In this document: in pieces, positions 46,298 to 55,171 of the stretch
Layout: the number at the start of each line of letters is the position of its first letter
How positions within the stretch are numbered: the first letter of the stretch is position 1
Assembly: GCA_020635395.1 (NCBI GenBank)
Contig: JACJZV010000001.1
Coordinates: 372,001 to 436,000 of the forward strand
Length of the DNA: 64,000 nucleotides
From: Flavobacteriales bacterium
GTDB taxonomy: Bacteria; Bacteroidota; Bacteroidia; NS11-12g; UBA9320
Reading direction: 5' to 3'
Position numbers and translations under genes: made by a program
The notes under the pieces: model-generated
Database searches by the model: none
What the model saw: the letters and a program-made list of their open reading frames with translations, nothing else
Told to the model about the DNA's origin: nothing

Positions 46298-46618
46298 ATG
46301 GAATTACCTCGAGTAAAAATTGGCAGAAGGCATCATAAGCAGTTTAACTATATACCTGTTTTTTATGATGAAGATAAAGAGGATTTGCACAACCGAATTG
46401 AGAAAGCTAAATCCGAAAGAGACGGAACGGTGGAAGGATTTGAAAACCGGATAAGAATGGCTTATAAACACCGTGATGTAGTGCCAATCGATAATCATGC
46501 CCGCAAAATGAAGCTGGTTTCTCAACTTAGGGTACTCATGTTTGTCATTGTTTTTAGCATGATTGCCTACTTAGTTTTCTATACCAACACAATTAATATT
46601 ATTTTCGAGGCATTCTAA
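46298..46618 (+). CDS. Small hypothetical membrane protein
   Basis: This is a 106-residue protein, very basic and charged for its first roughly 75 residues and with one C-terminal transmembrane helix (about 79-100). It lies three bases upstream of mutL with a promoter box just before it, so it is the first gene of the mutL-rhomboid transcript. I know no defined family; small tail-anchored proteins at this position occur in Bacteroidota, with unknown function. Confidence 0.7.
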   Translation: MELPRVKIGRRHHKQFNYIPVFYDEDKEDLHNRIEKAKSERDGTVEGFENRIRMAYKHRDVVPIDNHARKMKLVSQLRVLMFVIVFSMIAYLVFYTNTINIIFEAF

Positions 46619-46621
46619 GAA

Positions 46622-48433
46622 ATGCCCGATTTAATTCGTTTACTTCCCGAGTCTATTGCCAACCAAATTGCCGCCGGAGAGGTGGTGCAGCGACCTGCTT
46701 CGGTAGTAAAGGAGTTGCTCGAAAACAGCCTCGATGCCGGTGCAACCTCGGTTAAACTCATTTTTAAAGATGGAGGGCAAACCCTCATTCAAGTTATAGA
46801 CAACGGCAAAGGCATGACCGAAACCGATGCCCGTATGTGTTGGGAACGACATGCCACATCCAAAATAAAAAAGGCCGATGATTTATTTAATTTGAGCACT
46901 TTTGGGTTTCGAGGCGAGGCCTTGGCCAGCATTGCGGCGGTGGCTCAGGTAGAAATGAAAACGAAGCAACCCACATCCGATTTAGGTACTCAAATTATTA
47001 TTGAGGCATCTGAAGTAAAAAGTCAGCAGCCTGCAAATACACCGGTTGGCACCTCTATTGCGGTAAAAAATCTTTTTTTTAATATTCCGGTTCGGCGAAA
47101 TTTTTTAAAGTCAATTTCGGTAGAAACCAAATACATCATTGAAGAATTTCAGCGGGTGGCGTTGAGCCGCCCCGATGTAGAAATGCACCTTTTTAATGGA
47201 CAAAATGAGGTGTATAAATTGGCAGCAACCAACCTCAACAATCGTATTGAAGATGTGCTGCTAAAATCTTCCAGAGGTCAGCTGATAGAGGTAAATGAAA
47301 TTACGGAAATAGTTTCGATAAAAGGGGTGGTGGGTAGCCCGGAATTAGCCAAAAAAACCAGAGGCAACCAATTTATGTTTGCCAACCAGCGGTATATCAA
47401 AGAGCCCTATTTTCATCATGCCATTGCCACCGCTTTTGATGGCCTTATAGAGAAAGATTTTCATCCGTTTTATGTGCTTTTTTTTGAGGTAAATCCCTCA
47501 AAAATAGATGTGAATGTTCACCCAACAAAAACAGAGGTAAAATTTGAAGATGGCCGCTCGATGTATCAAATCATTTTGTCGGTAATGAAAAAAGCGTTGG
47601 CCGGATATAATCTTTCGCCAGCACTAAAAAGTGATGGTTTTATACCGGATTTTGAAAGAGCCTATCGACCGGAAAACAGGCCATTGACTCCTCCAACTAT
47701 TAAAACCAATAGCGGCTACAACCCCTTTGGCAACGAAACAAAAACCAAAAAGAAAAGCGAAACACATTGGGAAAAACTCTTTGAACCCTTTCGCGATGAG
47801 CCATTACAAAGAGAAATTGAGCCACTAAAGACAAAGCAAATTGAGTTTGCACCTCATAAAAATAGGGTAGAAATTGGAGCTACTTTTCAGTATTTACTCA
47901 AATATATTGTGGGTTTGATAAACAACGAACTGTACGTTATCAATCAACAAAAAGCTCATGAGCGAATTTTGTACGAAACCTATCTAAATCGATTTCGGCA
48001 ACGAGCCGCAGCCAGCCAGCAGTTGCTTTTTCCGCGAACCATTGAGTTCCACCCCGCTGATTTTCAAATTATTTCGGGGCTGATAGACGAAATAAACCAA
48101 TTGGGTTTTGATATTAGCCAGTTTGGTAAAAACACCTTAATAATAAACGGAACTCCGGCAGAAGTGGTGAAAGGAGAGGAGCAAGAAATGTTGGAAGGAA
48201 TATTGGAAAACTACAAGCTAAATCAACAAAATTTAAAGCTAGAAAAGCACGAAAACCTGTCGAGAGCAATGGCCAGAAACGCGGGAATAAAAGCCGGGAA
48301 TATGTTGGAGCCGGAGCTGATAAAACAACTTATTGTGGATTTATTTCACTGCGAAAACCCGGGTTTTACACCATCGGGCGATGCGGTTTTTGTTAAAATT
48401 GATCAAAATCAAATTGCCAATTTTTTTGTTTAA
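46622..48433 (+). CDS. mutL: DNA mismatch repair protein MutL
   Basis: MutL couples MutS mismatch recognition to downstream repair enzymes. The 603-residue protein has an intact GHKL ATPase domain: E in VKELLENSLDAGA, DNGKGM, RHATSKI and GFRGEALASIA. The C-terminal dimerisation domain is about 410-600. The endonuclease motif DQHA(x)2E(x)4E of MutLs from bacteria without MutH is changed to NQQKAHERILYE (from N441), and the cysteine-containing motifs of that site read ARNAGIKAG and TPSGDAV. It therefore appears to lack endonuclease activity. It sits between a small membrane-protein gene and two rhomboid genes. Confidence 0.95.
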   Translation: MPDLIRLLPESIANQIAAGEVVQRPASVVKELLENSLDAGATSVKLIFKDGGQTLIQVIDNGKGMTETDARMCWERHATSKIKKADDLFNLSTFGFRGEALASIAAVAQVEMKTKQPTSDLGTQIIIEASEVKSQQPANTPVGTSIAVKNLFFNIPVRRNFLKSISVETKYIIEEFQRVALSRPDVEMHLFNGQNEVYKLAATNLNNRIEDVLLKSSRGQLIEVNEITEIVSIKGVVGSPELAKKTRGNQFMFANQRYIKEPYFHHAIATAFDGLIEKDFHPFYVLFFEVNPSKIDVNVHPTKTEVKFEDGRSMYQIILSVMKKALAGYNLSPALKSDGFIPDFERAYRPENRPLTPPTIKTNSGYNPFGNETKTKKKSETHWEKLFEPFRDEPLQREIEPLKTKQIEFAPHKNRVEIGATFQYLLKYIVGLINNELYVINQQKAHERILYETYLNRFRQRAAASQQLLFPRTIEFHPADFQIISGLIDEINQLGFDISQFGKNTLIINGTPAEVVKGEEQEMLEGILENYKLNQQNLKLEKHENLSRAMARNAGIKAGNMLEPELIKQLIVDLFHCENPGFTPSGDAVFVKIDQNQIANFFV

Positions 48434-48439
48434 CACATT

Positions 48440-49180
48440 ATGCAGTACAGAGCAAGCAACTACAATGCTATAACCCCGATGGTTAAAAATCTATTGATAG
48501 TCAATGGATTAATGTTTTTAATAAAGGTGGTGTATGCACAAAAATTTGGTAAAGATTTGAACGACATTCTTGGGTTGCACAACCCTATTATGTCCGGTGA
48601 TTTTAAACCCTGGCAAATTTTAACACATTTCTTTATGCATCATGATTTGGCACACCTATTTTCGAATATGTTGGGATTGTTTTTTTTCGGTAGAATGCTG
48701 GAAATACGATGGGGTGGCCAACGTTTTTTATATTTTTATATGATAACCGCTTTTTTTGCAGCTTTGTTGCATTTTGGGGTTCAGCAACTTGAAATAATGT
48801 CGCTAACTTCGTCCATCAATCCCGATATAGTGGAAAGTATAAGAACAGGAATCAATATAGAATCAGTTCCAGACACATATCAAAATGCGAAGTTGTATAG
48901 CCTTATACACAGTGTATCATACGGTGCTTCCGGAGCTATTTTTGGAATTTTAGGGGCTTGTTTTGTATTGTTTCCCAACACTATTCTGTACCTCATTTTT
49001 CCTCCAATTCCTATAAAGTTGAAAGTGGCTGTAACATTATACGGCCTGTATGAGTTATATAGAGGCATACAAAATAATCCGGCAGACAACGTGGCTCATT
49101 TTGCCCACTTGGGTGGTTTGGTGGCCGGTATTATTATTGTAAAATATTGGAACAAGACACGAAGAGACAGCTTTTATTAG
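48440..49180 (+). CDS. Rhomboid family intramembrane serine protease
   Basis: This is a 246-residue protein with six to seven helices. The rhomboid catalytic dyad is visible as S164 in YGASGAIFG and H223 in AHFAHLGG, together with the FMHHDLAHLFSNM helix-2 motif and WGGxRFL loop. It cleaves transmembrane helices within the membrane; substrates are unknown. It follows mutL by six bases and is itself followed 15 bases later by a second rhomboid. Confidence 0.93.
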   Translation: MQYRASNYNAITPMVKNLLIVNGLMFLIKVVYAQKFGKDLNDILGLHNPIMSGDFKPWQILTHFFMHHDLAHLFSNMLGLFFFGRMLEIRWGGQRFLYFYMITAFFAALLHFGVQQLEIMSLTSSINPDIVESIRTGINIESVPDTYQNAKLYSLIHSVSYGASGAIFGILGACFVLFPNTILYLIFPPIPIKLKVAVTLYGLYELYRGIQNNPADNVAHFAHLGGLVAGIIIVKYWNKTRRDSFY

Positions 49181-49195
49181 TTATCTTAGCATCAA

Positions 49196-50110
49196 ATGAA
49201 AAGTGTAAAAGACTTTATATATCAGTTTAAAAACATTTATTCGCCTATGAAAAAGCTGATTGTAATTAATACAATTGTCTTTTTCTTGGCACTTATTTTT
49301 GATAAAACCGGTATAACAAATGGCCAATTAGGTGCCTATTTGTCTGTTCCGTCTTCAATCAAGGCATTTGCCTTGCAACCGTGGTCGCTAATTACCCATG
49401 CATTCTATCATTCTGATGATTTGTTTCATCTGTTGGGCAACATGATTTTTCTGTATTTCTATGGTCAGATATTGCTCAACCTGCAATCAGAAAAACGATT
49501 TTACGAACTATTTTTCTACGGATGTTTGGTTGGAGCTTTATTGTTTTTAGGTGTTTCAGTTTCGTTTATGCTTGCCGGAAAAACGGTGCAATTGGGCAGC
49601 CTTTATGGAGCCTCTGCTGGAGTTATGTCGGTGGCAGTGGCCACAACTTGGCTTTTTCCCAATTTTGAGTTAATGCTTTTTGGAGTATTCCGAACCCCGA
49701 TAAAATGGGTAACCATAGCGGTAGTGTTGCTCGGGTTTTTAAACATTAATGTTACCAACCCCGGAGGCCAATTGGCTCACTTGGGAGGAATTATTTTTGG
49801 AAGCATTTATGCATTCCAGCTTCAAGGCCGCATCAACACAAGCATTTTTACCTCCATTAAAAACCTCTTCAAACCAAAATATACGGTAGTTGATGAGCGA
49901 GATTTTATGAAAAAACAACCACCCAAATCCAAAAATCCGTTTGTAAAAGTCAATGAGAATAAGGCCAACAGAGCCAATCATTCCGAATCAGGGAAAACCC
50001 GAAAACCCAATCAAGACGAGATTGATGCCATTTTGGATAAGATAAATCAAAGCGGCTATTCCAGCCTCACACAAGACGAAAAAGACATCCTTTTTAGAGC
50101 AAGTGAGTAA
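49196..50110 (+). CDS. Rhomboid family protease with C-terminal cytoplasmic extension
   Basis: This is a 304-residue rhomboid with S140 in YGASAGVMS and H195 in QLAHLGG, plus the AFYHSDDLFHLLGNM helix-2 motif. A C-terminal extension of about 85 residues contains a basic linker and a short helical end (DEIDAILDKINQSGYSSLTQDEKDIL) of the kind often found at the end of Bacteroidota rhomboids. It is adjacent to a second rhomboid gene; whether both work on the same substrates is unknown. Confidence 0.92.
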   Translation: MKSVKDFIYQFKNIYSPMKKLIVINTIVFFLALIFDKTGITNGQLGAYLSVPSSIKAFALQPWSLITHAFYHSDDLFHLLGNMIFLYFYGQILLNLQSEKRFYELFFYGCLVGALLFLGVSVSFMLAGKTVQLGSLYGASAGVMSVAVATTWLFPNFELMLFGVFRTPIKWVTIAVVLLGFLNINVTNPGGQLAHLGGIIFGSIYAFQLQGRINTSIFTSIKNLFKPKYTVVDERDFMKKQPPKSKNPFVKVNENKANRANHSESGKTRKPNQDEIDAILDKINQSGYSSLTQDEKDILFRASE

Positions 50111-50156
50111 TATTTTTTAAAATTGTTTTCTTGTGTCGGATATTTGCATCCTTTGA

Positions 50157-51194
50157 ATGAAAAAATTTTTTAAAAGTATAATATCTGTAGTCAATTATCT
50201 GATTATATGTGGATTATTGCTCAGTTATTTGGCTCCTTTCATTTCGCCAAATACCTTTTGGCCAATGGCATTTTTTGGGTTGTCTCATTTGGTTTGGCTC
50301 TTGCTATCGTTGGTTTTTCTGTTAATTACTTTCATTCTAAAAAGTTCTTCATGGAAATACAGCCTTGTTGCACTATTACTGGGCATCCCGTTTTTTAATA
50401 GGACTTATTCGTTTGGCAAATCATCAACGCAAAATACTGATATTAAGATTGTTAGTTTTAATACGTATGCATTAGGTGGTTATCCAAAAAACACTTCAAC
50501 CCAAATTGATTCCTATCTTAATTCTACAAATGCAGATGTGGCTGCACTAATTGAGTGGAGGTCTGAATATGGCAAAATCAGTAAACAAAATTTTCCGCAT
50601 CAAAAAACCTTGAATTTGACGGAAGTGAATTTTAACAAAATGTTGATTGTTTCAAAATACAAAATTGTCCATTCCGGCTTGATTGATTTTGGCATGAAAA
50701 CATATAATTTGGCTGGTTTTGTTGATTTAGATGTTCATGGCAAGGTCATTCGGATGTATGTGGTTCATCTGGAAAGTAGCCAATTGAAACCGAAAGATTA
50801 TCACGAATTAAAAGAGGTTGATTTTGACACCAGTTACAACCGAAAGGCCAAAAATGTTGTTCAAAAACTAAAAACTTCATGGCAAAAAAGGGCAAATCAG
50901 GCGTTGATAATTCAGCAACATATTGAGCAGTGTCCGCACCCTGTTGTGTTGGTTGGCGATTTTAACGATACACCACAAAGCTTTGTTTATCAAACACTTA
51001 AATCAAATAAAAAAGATGCTTTTATGCAGGCCGGTCATGGTTTTGAAACCACTTTTTTAAAACCTTTTCCGTTGTTGCGAATCGACCACATATTGTATGA
51101 TAGTCATTTTGACTGCGTAAAATACGGCTCAACTAAACAAATTTTTTCTGACCATAAACTCATATTTGCAGAGCTTAAAGTAAAAGAAGAATAA
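50157..51194 (+). CDS. Endonuclease/exonuclease/phosphatase family membrane protein
   Basis: This is a 345-residue protein with three N-terminal hydrophobic helices (about 8-80) and an EEP-fold catalytic domain: IVSFNTYALGG (metal/active-site Asn), AALIEW with its Glu, GDFNDTPQS (catalytic Asp/Asn), RIDHIL and FSDHKLI (Asp-His pair). The fold hydrolyses phosphodiester bonds in DNA, RNA or lipid head groups; the substrate here is not evident. Its stop codon TAA overlaps the ATG of the methyltransferase by one base. Confidence 0.88.
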   Translation: MKKFFKSIISVVNYLIICGLLLSYLAPFISPNTFWPMAFFGLSHLVWLLLSLVFLLITFILKSSSWKYSLVALLLGIPFFNRTYSFGKSSTQNTDIKIVSFNTYALGGYPKNTSTQIDSYLNSTNADVAALIEWRSEYGKISKQNFPHQKTLNLTEVNFNKMLIVSKYKIVHSGLIDFGMKTYNLAGFVDLDVHGKVIRMYVVHLESSQLKPKDYHELKEVDFDTSYNRKAKNVVQKLKTSWQKRANQALIIQQHIEQCPHPVVLVGDFNDTPQSFVYQTLKSNKKDAFMQAGHGFETTFLKPFPLLRIDHILYDSHFDCVKYGSTKQIFSDHKLIFAELKVKEE

Positions 51195-51838
51195 TGGATT
51201 TTATCGACGAAAAAATTTCGGAATATGCCGAAAATCATACCACTGCTGAAAACGATTTACTGAAAGAATTAAACCGCGATACCTATGCCAATGTTTTGAT
51301 ACCCAGAATGTTGAGTGGACATATACAAGGGAGAATATTGAGTATGTTTAGCAAAATGCTTCGGCCAAAGGTAATTCTTGAAATAGGCACATACACTGGC
51401 TATTCGGCGTTGTGTTTGGCCGAGGGTTTGTCCGATGGTGGCACTTTAATTACCATAGACAAAAACGAGGAGTTGGAAGACATGGTTCGGAGTTATTTTT
51501 CAAAATCAGAATATGCAGATAAGATTGATTTTAGGGTAGGCGATGCCGTTAAAATTGTTCCGGAAATTAATCAAACATTAGATCTTGTTTTTATTGATGC
51601 CGACAAAGAAAACTACTGCAACTATTTTGATATGGTCATTGAAAAAATGCCGAGTGGCGGTATCATCATTGCCGATAATGTGCTATGGAGCGGTAAAGTG
51701 TTGGATAGCAATCAGTTAAAGAATGATTTAGAAACCCGCGAATTGGACAACTTCAATAAAAAAGTGATGAAAGACCTACGCGTAGAATGTGTGTTAATGC
51801 CCGTGAGAGACGGGCTGATGGTGGTGAGAAAAAAATAA
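51194..51838 (+). CDS. Class I SAM-dependent O-methyltransferase (COMT-like)
   Basis: This is a 214-residue methyltransferase with SAM-binding VILEIGTYTGYSA (about 56-68), acidic TIDKNEE after the second strand, and the metal-binding FIDADKENY segment of the cation-dependent COMT/YrrM group, then IIADNVLWSG. Substrates in bacteria are mostly hydroxylated small molecules or tRNA. It starts at the last base of the preceding stop (TAATG). Confidence 0.9.
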   Translation: MDFIDEKISEYAENHTTAENDLLKELNRDTYANVLIPRMLSGHIQGRILSMFSKMLRPKVILEIGTYTGYSALCLAEGLSDGGTLITIDKNEELEDMVRSYFSKSEYADKIDFRVGDAVKIVPEINQTLDLVFIDADKENYCNYFDMVIEKMPSGGIIIADNVLWSGKVLDSNQLKNDLETRELDNFNKKVMKDLRVECVLMPVRDGLMVVRKK

Positions 51839-51847
51839 TGAAAACAT

Positions 51848-51855
51848 TACCTTTG
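51848..51855 (+). promoter_or_regulatory. Predicted -7 box of the cyclophilin-pgk transcript
   Basis: TACCTTTG lies 24 bases upstream of ATG 51880 and just after the methyltransferase stop. The promoter consensus match is exact for the -7 box, with only a weak GGTG at the -33 position. Confidence 0.5.
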
Positions 51856-51879
51856 CGGGGCTTTTAAAAGACGAAGTTT

Positions 51880-52563
51880 ATGAAACAATTTTTAACAATA
51901 ATAGCAGCAACGGCATTTATTTTTATGACAATGAGCAACACAACAGAACCCAACACAAACAACTACTCGGAGACGAATTCGGCAGACAGCATCATGTTAG
52001 ATTCACTAAAAAAGAATCATGGCGATGGTTTGTATGCACATTTTGTGCTTACGGCTGGCGATTGTTGGATTAAATTAGAAATGGAAAAAGCACCTTTAAC
52101 AGTGGCAAATTTTGTGGCCTTGGCCGAAGGAACCATGCCAAATCAGGCACGCGGTGCAGGAGTTCCATATTATGATGGATTGACTTTTCATCGGGTTATT
52201 TCTGTGCCAAATGGCGATGGACAAGATTTTATGATACAGGGTGGAGACCCCACCGGAACAGGAATGGGTGGCCCGGGCTATCAATTCAAAGACGAGTTTA
52301 TTACTTCTTTGAAACACGACAAACCCGGTATTTTGTCGATGGCCAATGCTGGACCAGGCACCAATGGAAGCCAATTTTTTATAACTGTTACAGCCACACC
52401 GTGGTTGGACGGAAGACATTCCATTTTTGGACACGTAGTGGAGGGGTATAACTCGGTTTATGAGACTTTGCAAGGACATTTGATGATGAGTGTAAAAATA
52501 CACCGAATAGGCGATGCAGCTCAAAAGTTTAATGCATTAGAAACATTTAACAAACTCAAATAA
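51880..52563 (+). CDS. Exported peptidyl-prolyl cis-trans isomerase (cyclophilin)
   Basis: This is a 227-residue cyclophilin with an N-terminal signal segment (about 1-20). The fold is recognised by VANFVALAEGT, YYDGLTFHRVI (active-site Arg near FHR), FMIQGGDPTGTGMGGPGYQF, SMANAGPGTNGSQFFI and GRHSIFGHV, which are the standard cyclophilin motifs. It catalyses proline isomerisation, probably in the periplasm. It lies nine bases before a second, lipoprotein-type cyclophilin; tandem paralogs. Confidence 0.92.
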   Translation: MKQFLTIIAATAFIFMTMSNTTEPNTNNYSETNSADSIMLDSLKKNHGDGLYAHFVLTAGDCWIKLEMEKAPLTVANFVALAEGTMPNQARGAGVPYYDGLTFHRVISVPNGDGQDFMIQGGDPTGTGMGGPGYQFKDEFITSLKHDKPGILSMANAGPGTNGSQFFITVTATPWLDGRHSIFGHVVEGYNSVYETLQGHLMMSVKIHRIGDAAQKFNALETFNKLK

Positions 52564-52572
52564 ATTTCATTT

Positions 52573-53313
52573 ATGAAACAGAATATTGTTATCCTTTTTG
52601 TTTCCGTTTTTATCTGGTCGTGCGGCGACAAAAATCAAAAGGAAAATACAACAAACCCAATGTTTGATGTAACCGAAAAAATTGTTGAACCGCCAAAGCC
52701 CATTATCGATTCGGTTATTGACAACACATTGCTCAATAAGCCTGAAGCATTGGCCATTAAAGCCAAATATGGCGATGGCATTTATGCAAAATTTGATGTT
52801 AGCAAAGGGCAATTTTTGGTAAAACTTGAAATGGAGGAAGTACCCATTACTACAGCCAACTTTGTGGCTCTGGCTGAAGGTAAAATGCCCAACACTGCCA
52901 AGGCTGCGGGTGTTCCATTTTACGATGGACTTAAATTTCATAGGGTAATTTCTTTGACAAATGGAGATCAGCAAGATTTTATGATTCAAGGTGGTGACCC
53001 ACAAGGAACCGGAGAAGGCGGCCCCGGCTATCAGTTTAGAGACGAGTGCAAAAAAACCTTAAAACATGATTCGGTAGGTGTCTTGTCAATGGCCAATAGC
53101 GGGCCACACACCAACGGTAGCCAGTTTTTTGTAACACTTGCCCCTACACCGTGGTTGAATATGAAACACACCATTTTTGGCCATGTAGTAGAAGGGTATG
53201 AAAATGCGTATAAAACCAAACAAAATGATGTAATGAAAACCGTTACCATCATCAGAGTAGGGGAGAGAGCTGTAGGATTTAATGCATTGGAGACATTTAA
53301 CAAATACAAATAA
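52573..53313 (+). CDS. Lipoprotein cyclophilin
   Basis: This is a 246-residue cyclophilin with a lipobox (IWSCGD; Cys17), so membrane-anchored after processing. About 60 residues of linker precede the domain: FYDGLKFHRVI, FMIQGGDPQGTGEGGPGYQF, SMANSGPHTNGSQFFV. Over half of the domain is identical to the upstream cyclophilin, marking a tandem duplication. The stop TAA shares one base with the ATG of pgk. Confidence 0.92.
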   Translation: MKQNIVILFVSVFIWSCGDKNQKENTTNPMFDVTEKIVEPPKPIIDSVIDNTLLNKPEALAIKAKYGDGIYAKFDVSKGQFLVKLEMEEVPITTANFVALAEGKMPNTAKAAGVPFYDGLKFHRVISLTNGDQQDFMIQGGDPQGTGEGGPGYQFRDECKKTLKHDSVGVLSMANSGPHTNGSQFFVTLAPTPWLNMKHTIFGHVVEGYENAYKTKQNDVMKTVTIIRVGERAVGFNALETFNKYK

Positions 53314-54518
53314 TGCGAACGGTAAACGATTTGAATTTTTCTGGGAAAAAGGCTGTGGTGCGGGTAGATTTTAATGTGCCGCTTAATGCCAATTTTGAAA
53401 TAACCGACGATGCCCGAATAGCGGCTGCCGTGCCAACTGTCAAAAAGATTTTGAACGATGGTGGTTCGGCTATTTTGATGTCTCATTTGGGAAGACCGAA
53501 AGAGGGTTTTGAAGAAAAATTCTCTCTAAAACATTTGGTCAATCACTTGGCGAAATTAACCGGAGCAACGGTTCATTTTGCAAACGATTGCATAGGTAGA
53601 GAAGCCTCAGAAAAGGCGACCTCATTAAATGCTGGTGAGATTCTATTGTTGGAAAATCTTCGTTTTTACAAAGAAGAAACCGCAGGTGATGTGGAGTTTT
53701 CAAAAAAATTGGCCAGTTTGGGCGATATTTATGTCAATGATGCATTTGGAACTGCCCATCGGGCTCATGCGTCAACAGCAGTAATGGCTCAATTTTTTGG
53801 TGCCAATAAATGTTTTGGATACATCATGGCCGACGAAGTGGCCAATGCCGAAAAGGTAATGGGAAATCCGGAAAAACCATTTGTGGCCATTGTGGGTGGA
53901 GCCAAAGTTTCTGATAAATTATTGATTATCGAAAACTTGATGAATGTGGCCGATACTATCCTTATTGGTGGCGGAATGGCATACACCTTCAAAGCCGCCG
54001 AGGGTGGAAAAATAGGCAACAGTTTGTTTGAAGCCGACCGAGTGGAGTTGACAAAAGAGCTAATGGCTAAGGCAAAGGCGAAAGGCGTTAATTTGGTTTT
54101 ACCTGTTGATTCGGTTTGTGCTGATGGTTTTACAAATGATGGTGGAGTATCTACCTGCAATAGTGACAGCATTTCGGATGGTTGGATGGGATTAGATATC
54201 GGCGAGAAAGCTGTAAAAGAATATACCGACATAATCAAAAATGCTAAAACCATTTTGTGGAATGGCCCCATGGGGGTTTTTGAATTCAGCAATTTCGAAA
54301 ACGGAACAAAAGCGGTAGCACTTGCTGTGGCTGAGGCAACAAAAGCTGGGGCTTTCTCGTTGATTGGGGGTGGCGATAGTGCGGCGGCTATAAAGAAGTT
54401 TAATCTGGTAAATGAAGTTAGCTACGTTTCTACCGGTGGTGGTGCGTTGCTCGAATATTTTGAAGGAAAAGAACTTCCGGGCATCGCTGCCATTGCCCAT
54501 GCGGCAACGAATGGATAA
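53313..54518 (+). CDS. pgk: Phosphoglycerate kinase
   Basis: Converts 1,3-bisphosphoglycerate and ADP to 3-phosphoglycerate and ATP in glycolysis. The 401-residue protein has VRVDFNVPL (about 15-23), MSHLGRP, NDAFGTAHRAHAS, AIVGGAKVSDK, WNGPMGVFE and the GGGDSAAA nucleotide loop with the C-terminal GGGALLEYFEGKELPGIAA. Length and motif order are normal. The ATG overlaps the preceding stop by one base, so it is translated with the cyclophilins. A terminator-like hairpin follows in the next gene. Confidence 0.98.
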   Translation: MRTVNDLNFSGKKAVVRVDFNVPLNANFEITDDARIAAAVPTVKKILNDGGSAILMSHLGRPKEGFEEKFSLKHLVNHLAKLTGATVHFANDCIGREASEKATSLNAGEILLLENLRFYKEETAGDVEFSKKLASLGDIYVNDAFGTAHRAHASTAVMAQFFGANKCFGYIMADEVANAEKVMGNPEKPFVAIVGGAKVSDKLLIIENLMNVADTILIGGGMAYTFKAAEGGKIGNSLFEADRVELTKELMAKAKAKGVNLVLPVDSVCADGFTNDGGVSTCNSDSISDGWMGLDIGEKAVKEYTDIIKNAKTILWNGPMGVFEFSNFENGTKAVALAVAEATKAGAFSLIGGGDSAAAIKKFNLVNEVSYVSTGGGALLEYFEGKELPGIAAIAHAATNG

Positions 54519-55171
54519 TGAGTTTTAGAATAAAAAAATATCTAACGGCCCGGCCAACTTTGTTGGTTGGGCTTTTTATTTTGTCTTTTTTAAGAAATGA
54601 TGTGGCATTGGCACAAAACAAAGCCATGTTTGGTTTGGGATTTGGCTACGGAAACAAATGCCTCGCTGAGGATGGAGGTTTGCATGCTCAAGGCGTTTTT
54701 TTCGAGCGGGTCAATCTTTCGGTTGGGGTGGCCACCAATCGATATGGAAGTCGCGGTTTTTCGTATGAAATTGGTACTGCCCTCACCAAAAAGTTTGGTT
54801 GGAATCCGTGGGTAGGGTTTTCATACATCCAATCGGGCGGGGTGGCTATATATATGGATCAGTTTAAAGAAAACGAAGGTTTGTATCATATAAATGGGAG
54901 AACCCATTACAACTCAGCGTTGGGAGTAAGAAAGAATCTTTATCAGCAAAACGGCTACGGCAAAGTGTATTTTGAGTTGATTCCCTATATATCGTATCGT
55001 ACCACCGCCAACTATAGCTCGGTTATTTTTGTTGAGGGCGTTTCTGAACTGCCCCGAGAGCAAAAAATGAACGACAATTTGAATAGCGGATTTGGTTTCG
55101 GAGCCAAGTTTACCGTGTATTTTGGCAATGTAAAAGTAAAGGAGAAAAAAACTCCCGAATCAGCCAATTAA
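54518..55171 (+). CDS. Hypothetical outer-membrane-type beta-barrel protein
   Basis: This is a 217-residue exported protein with a long signal-like N-terminus (hydrophobic about 13-24, cleavage near LAQN) and many alternating strands rich in glycine and aromatic residues (for example FGLGFGYGN, GVGFSYI-like stretches), as in small outer-membrane barrels. No family name can be given. The ATG shares one base with the pgk stop. The signal-peptide region overlaps a strong terminator-like hairpin (54548-54577). The 3' end overlaps the convergent AlkC-like gene by four bases. Confidence 0.62.
   Translation: MSFRIKKYLTARPTLLVGLFILSFLRNDVALAQNKAMFGLGFGYGNKCLAEDGGLHAQGVFFERVNLSVGVATNRYGSRGFSYEIGTALTKKFGWNPWVGFSYIQSGGVAIYMDQFKENEGLYHINGRTHYNSALGVRKNLYQQNGYGKVYFELIPYISYRTTANYSSVIFVEGVSELPREQKMNDNLNSGFGFGAKFTVYFGNVKVKEKKTPESAN
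54548..54577 (+). terminator. Terminator-like hairpin after pgk, inside the next gene's signal peptide
   Basis: Stem of ten base pairs, GCCCGGCCAA with TTGGTTGGGC (two G-T wobbles), a closing C-G pair, then TTTTT followed by ATTTTG. It has the shape of an intrinsic terminator, only 30 bases after the pgk stop codon. It is also codons 11-20 of the 54518 gene. It may end most pgk transcripts and limit the downstream gene. Confidence 0.6.
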
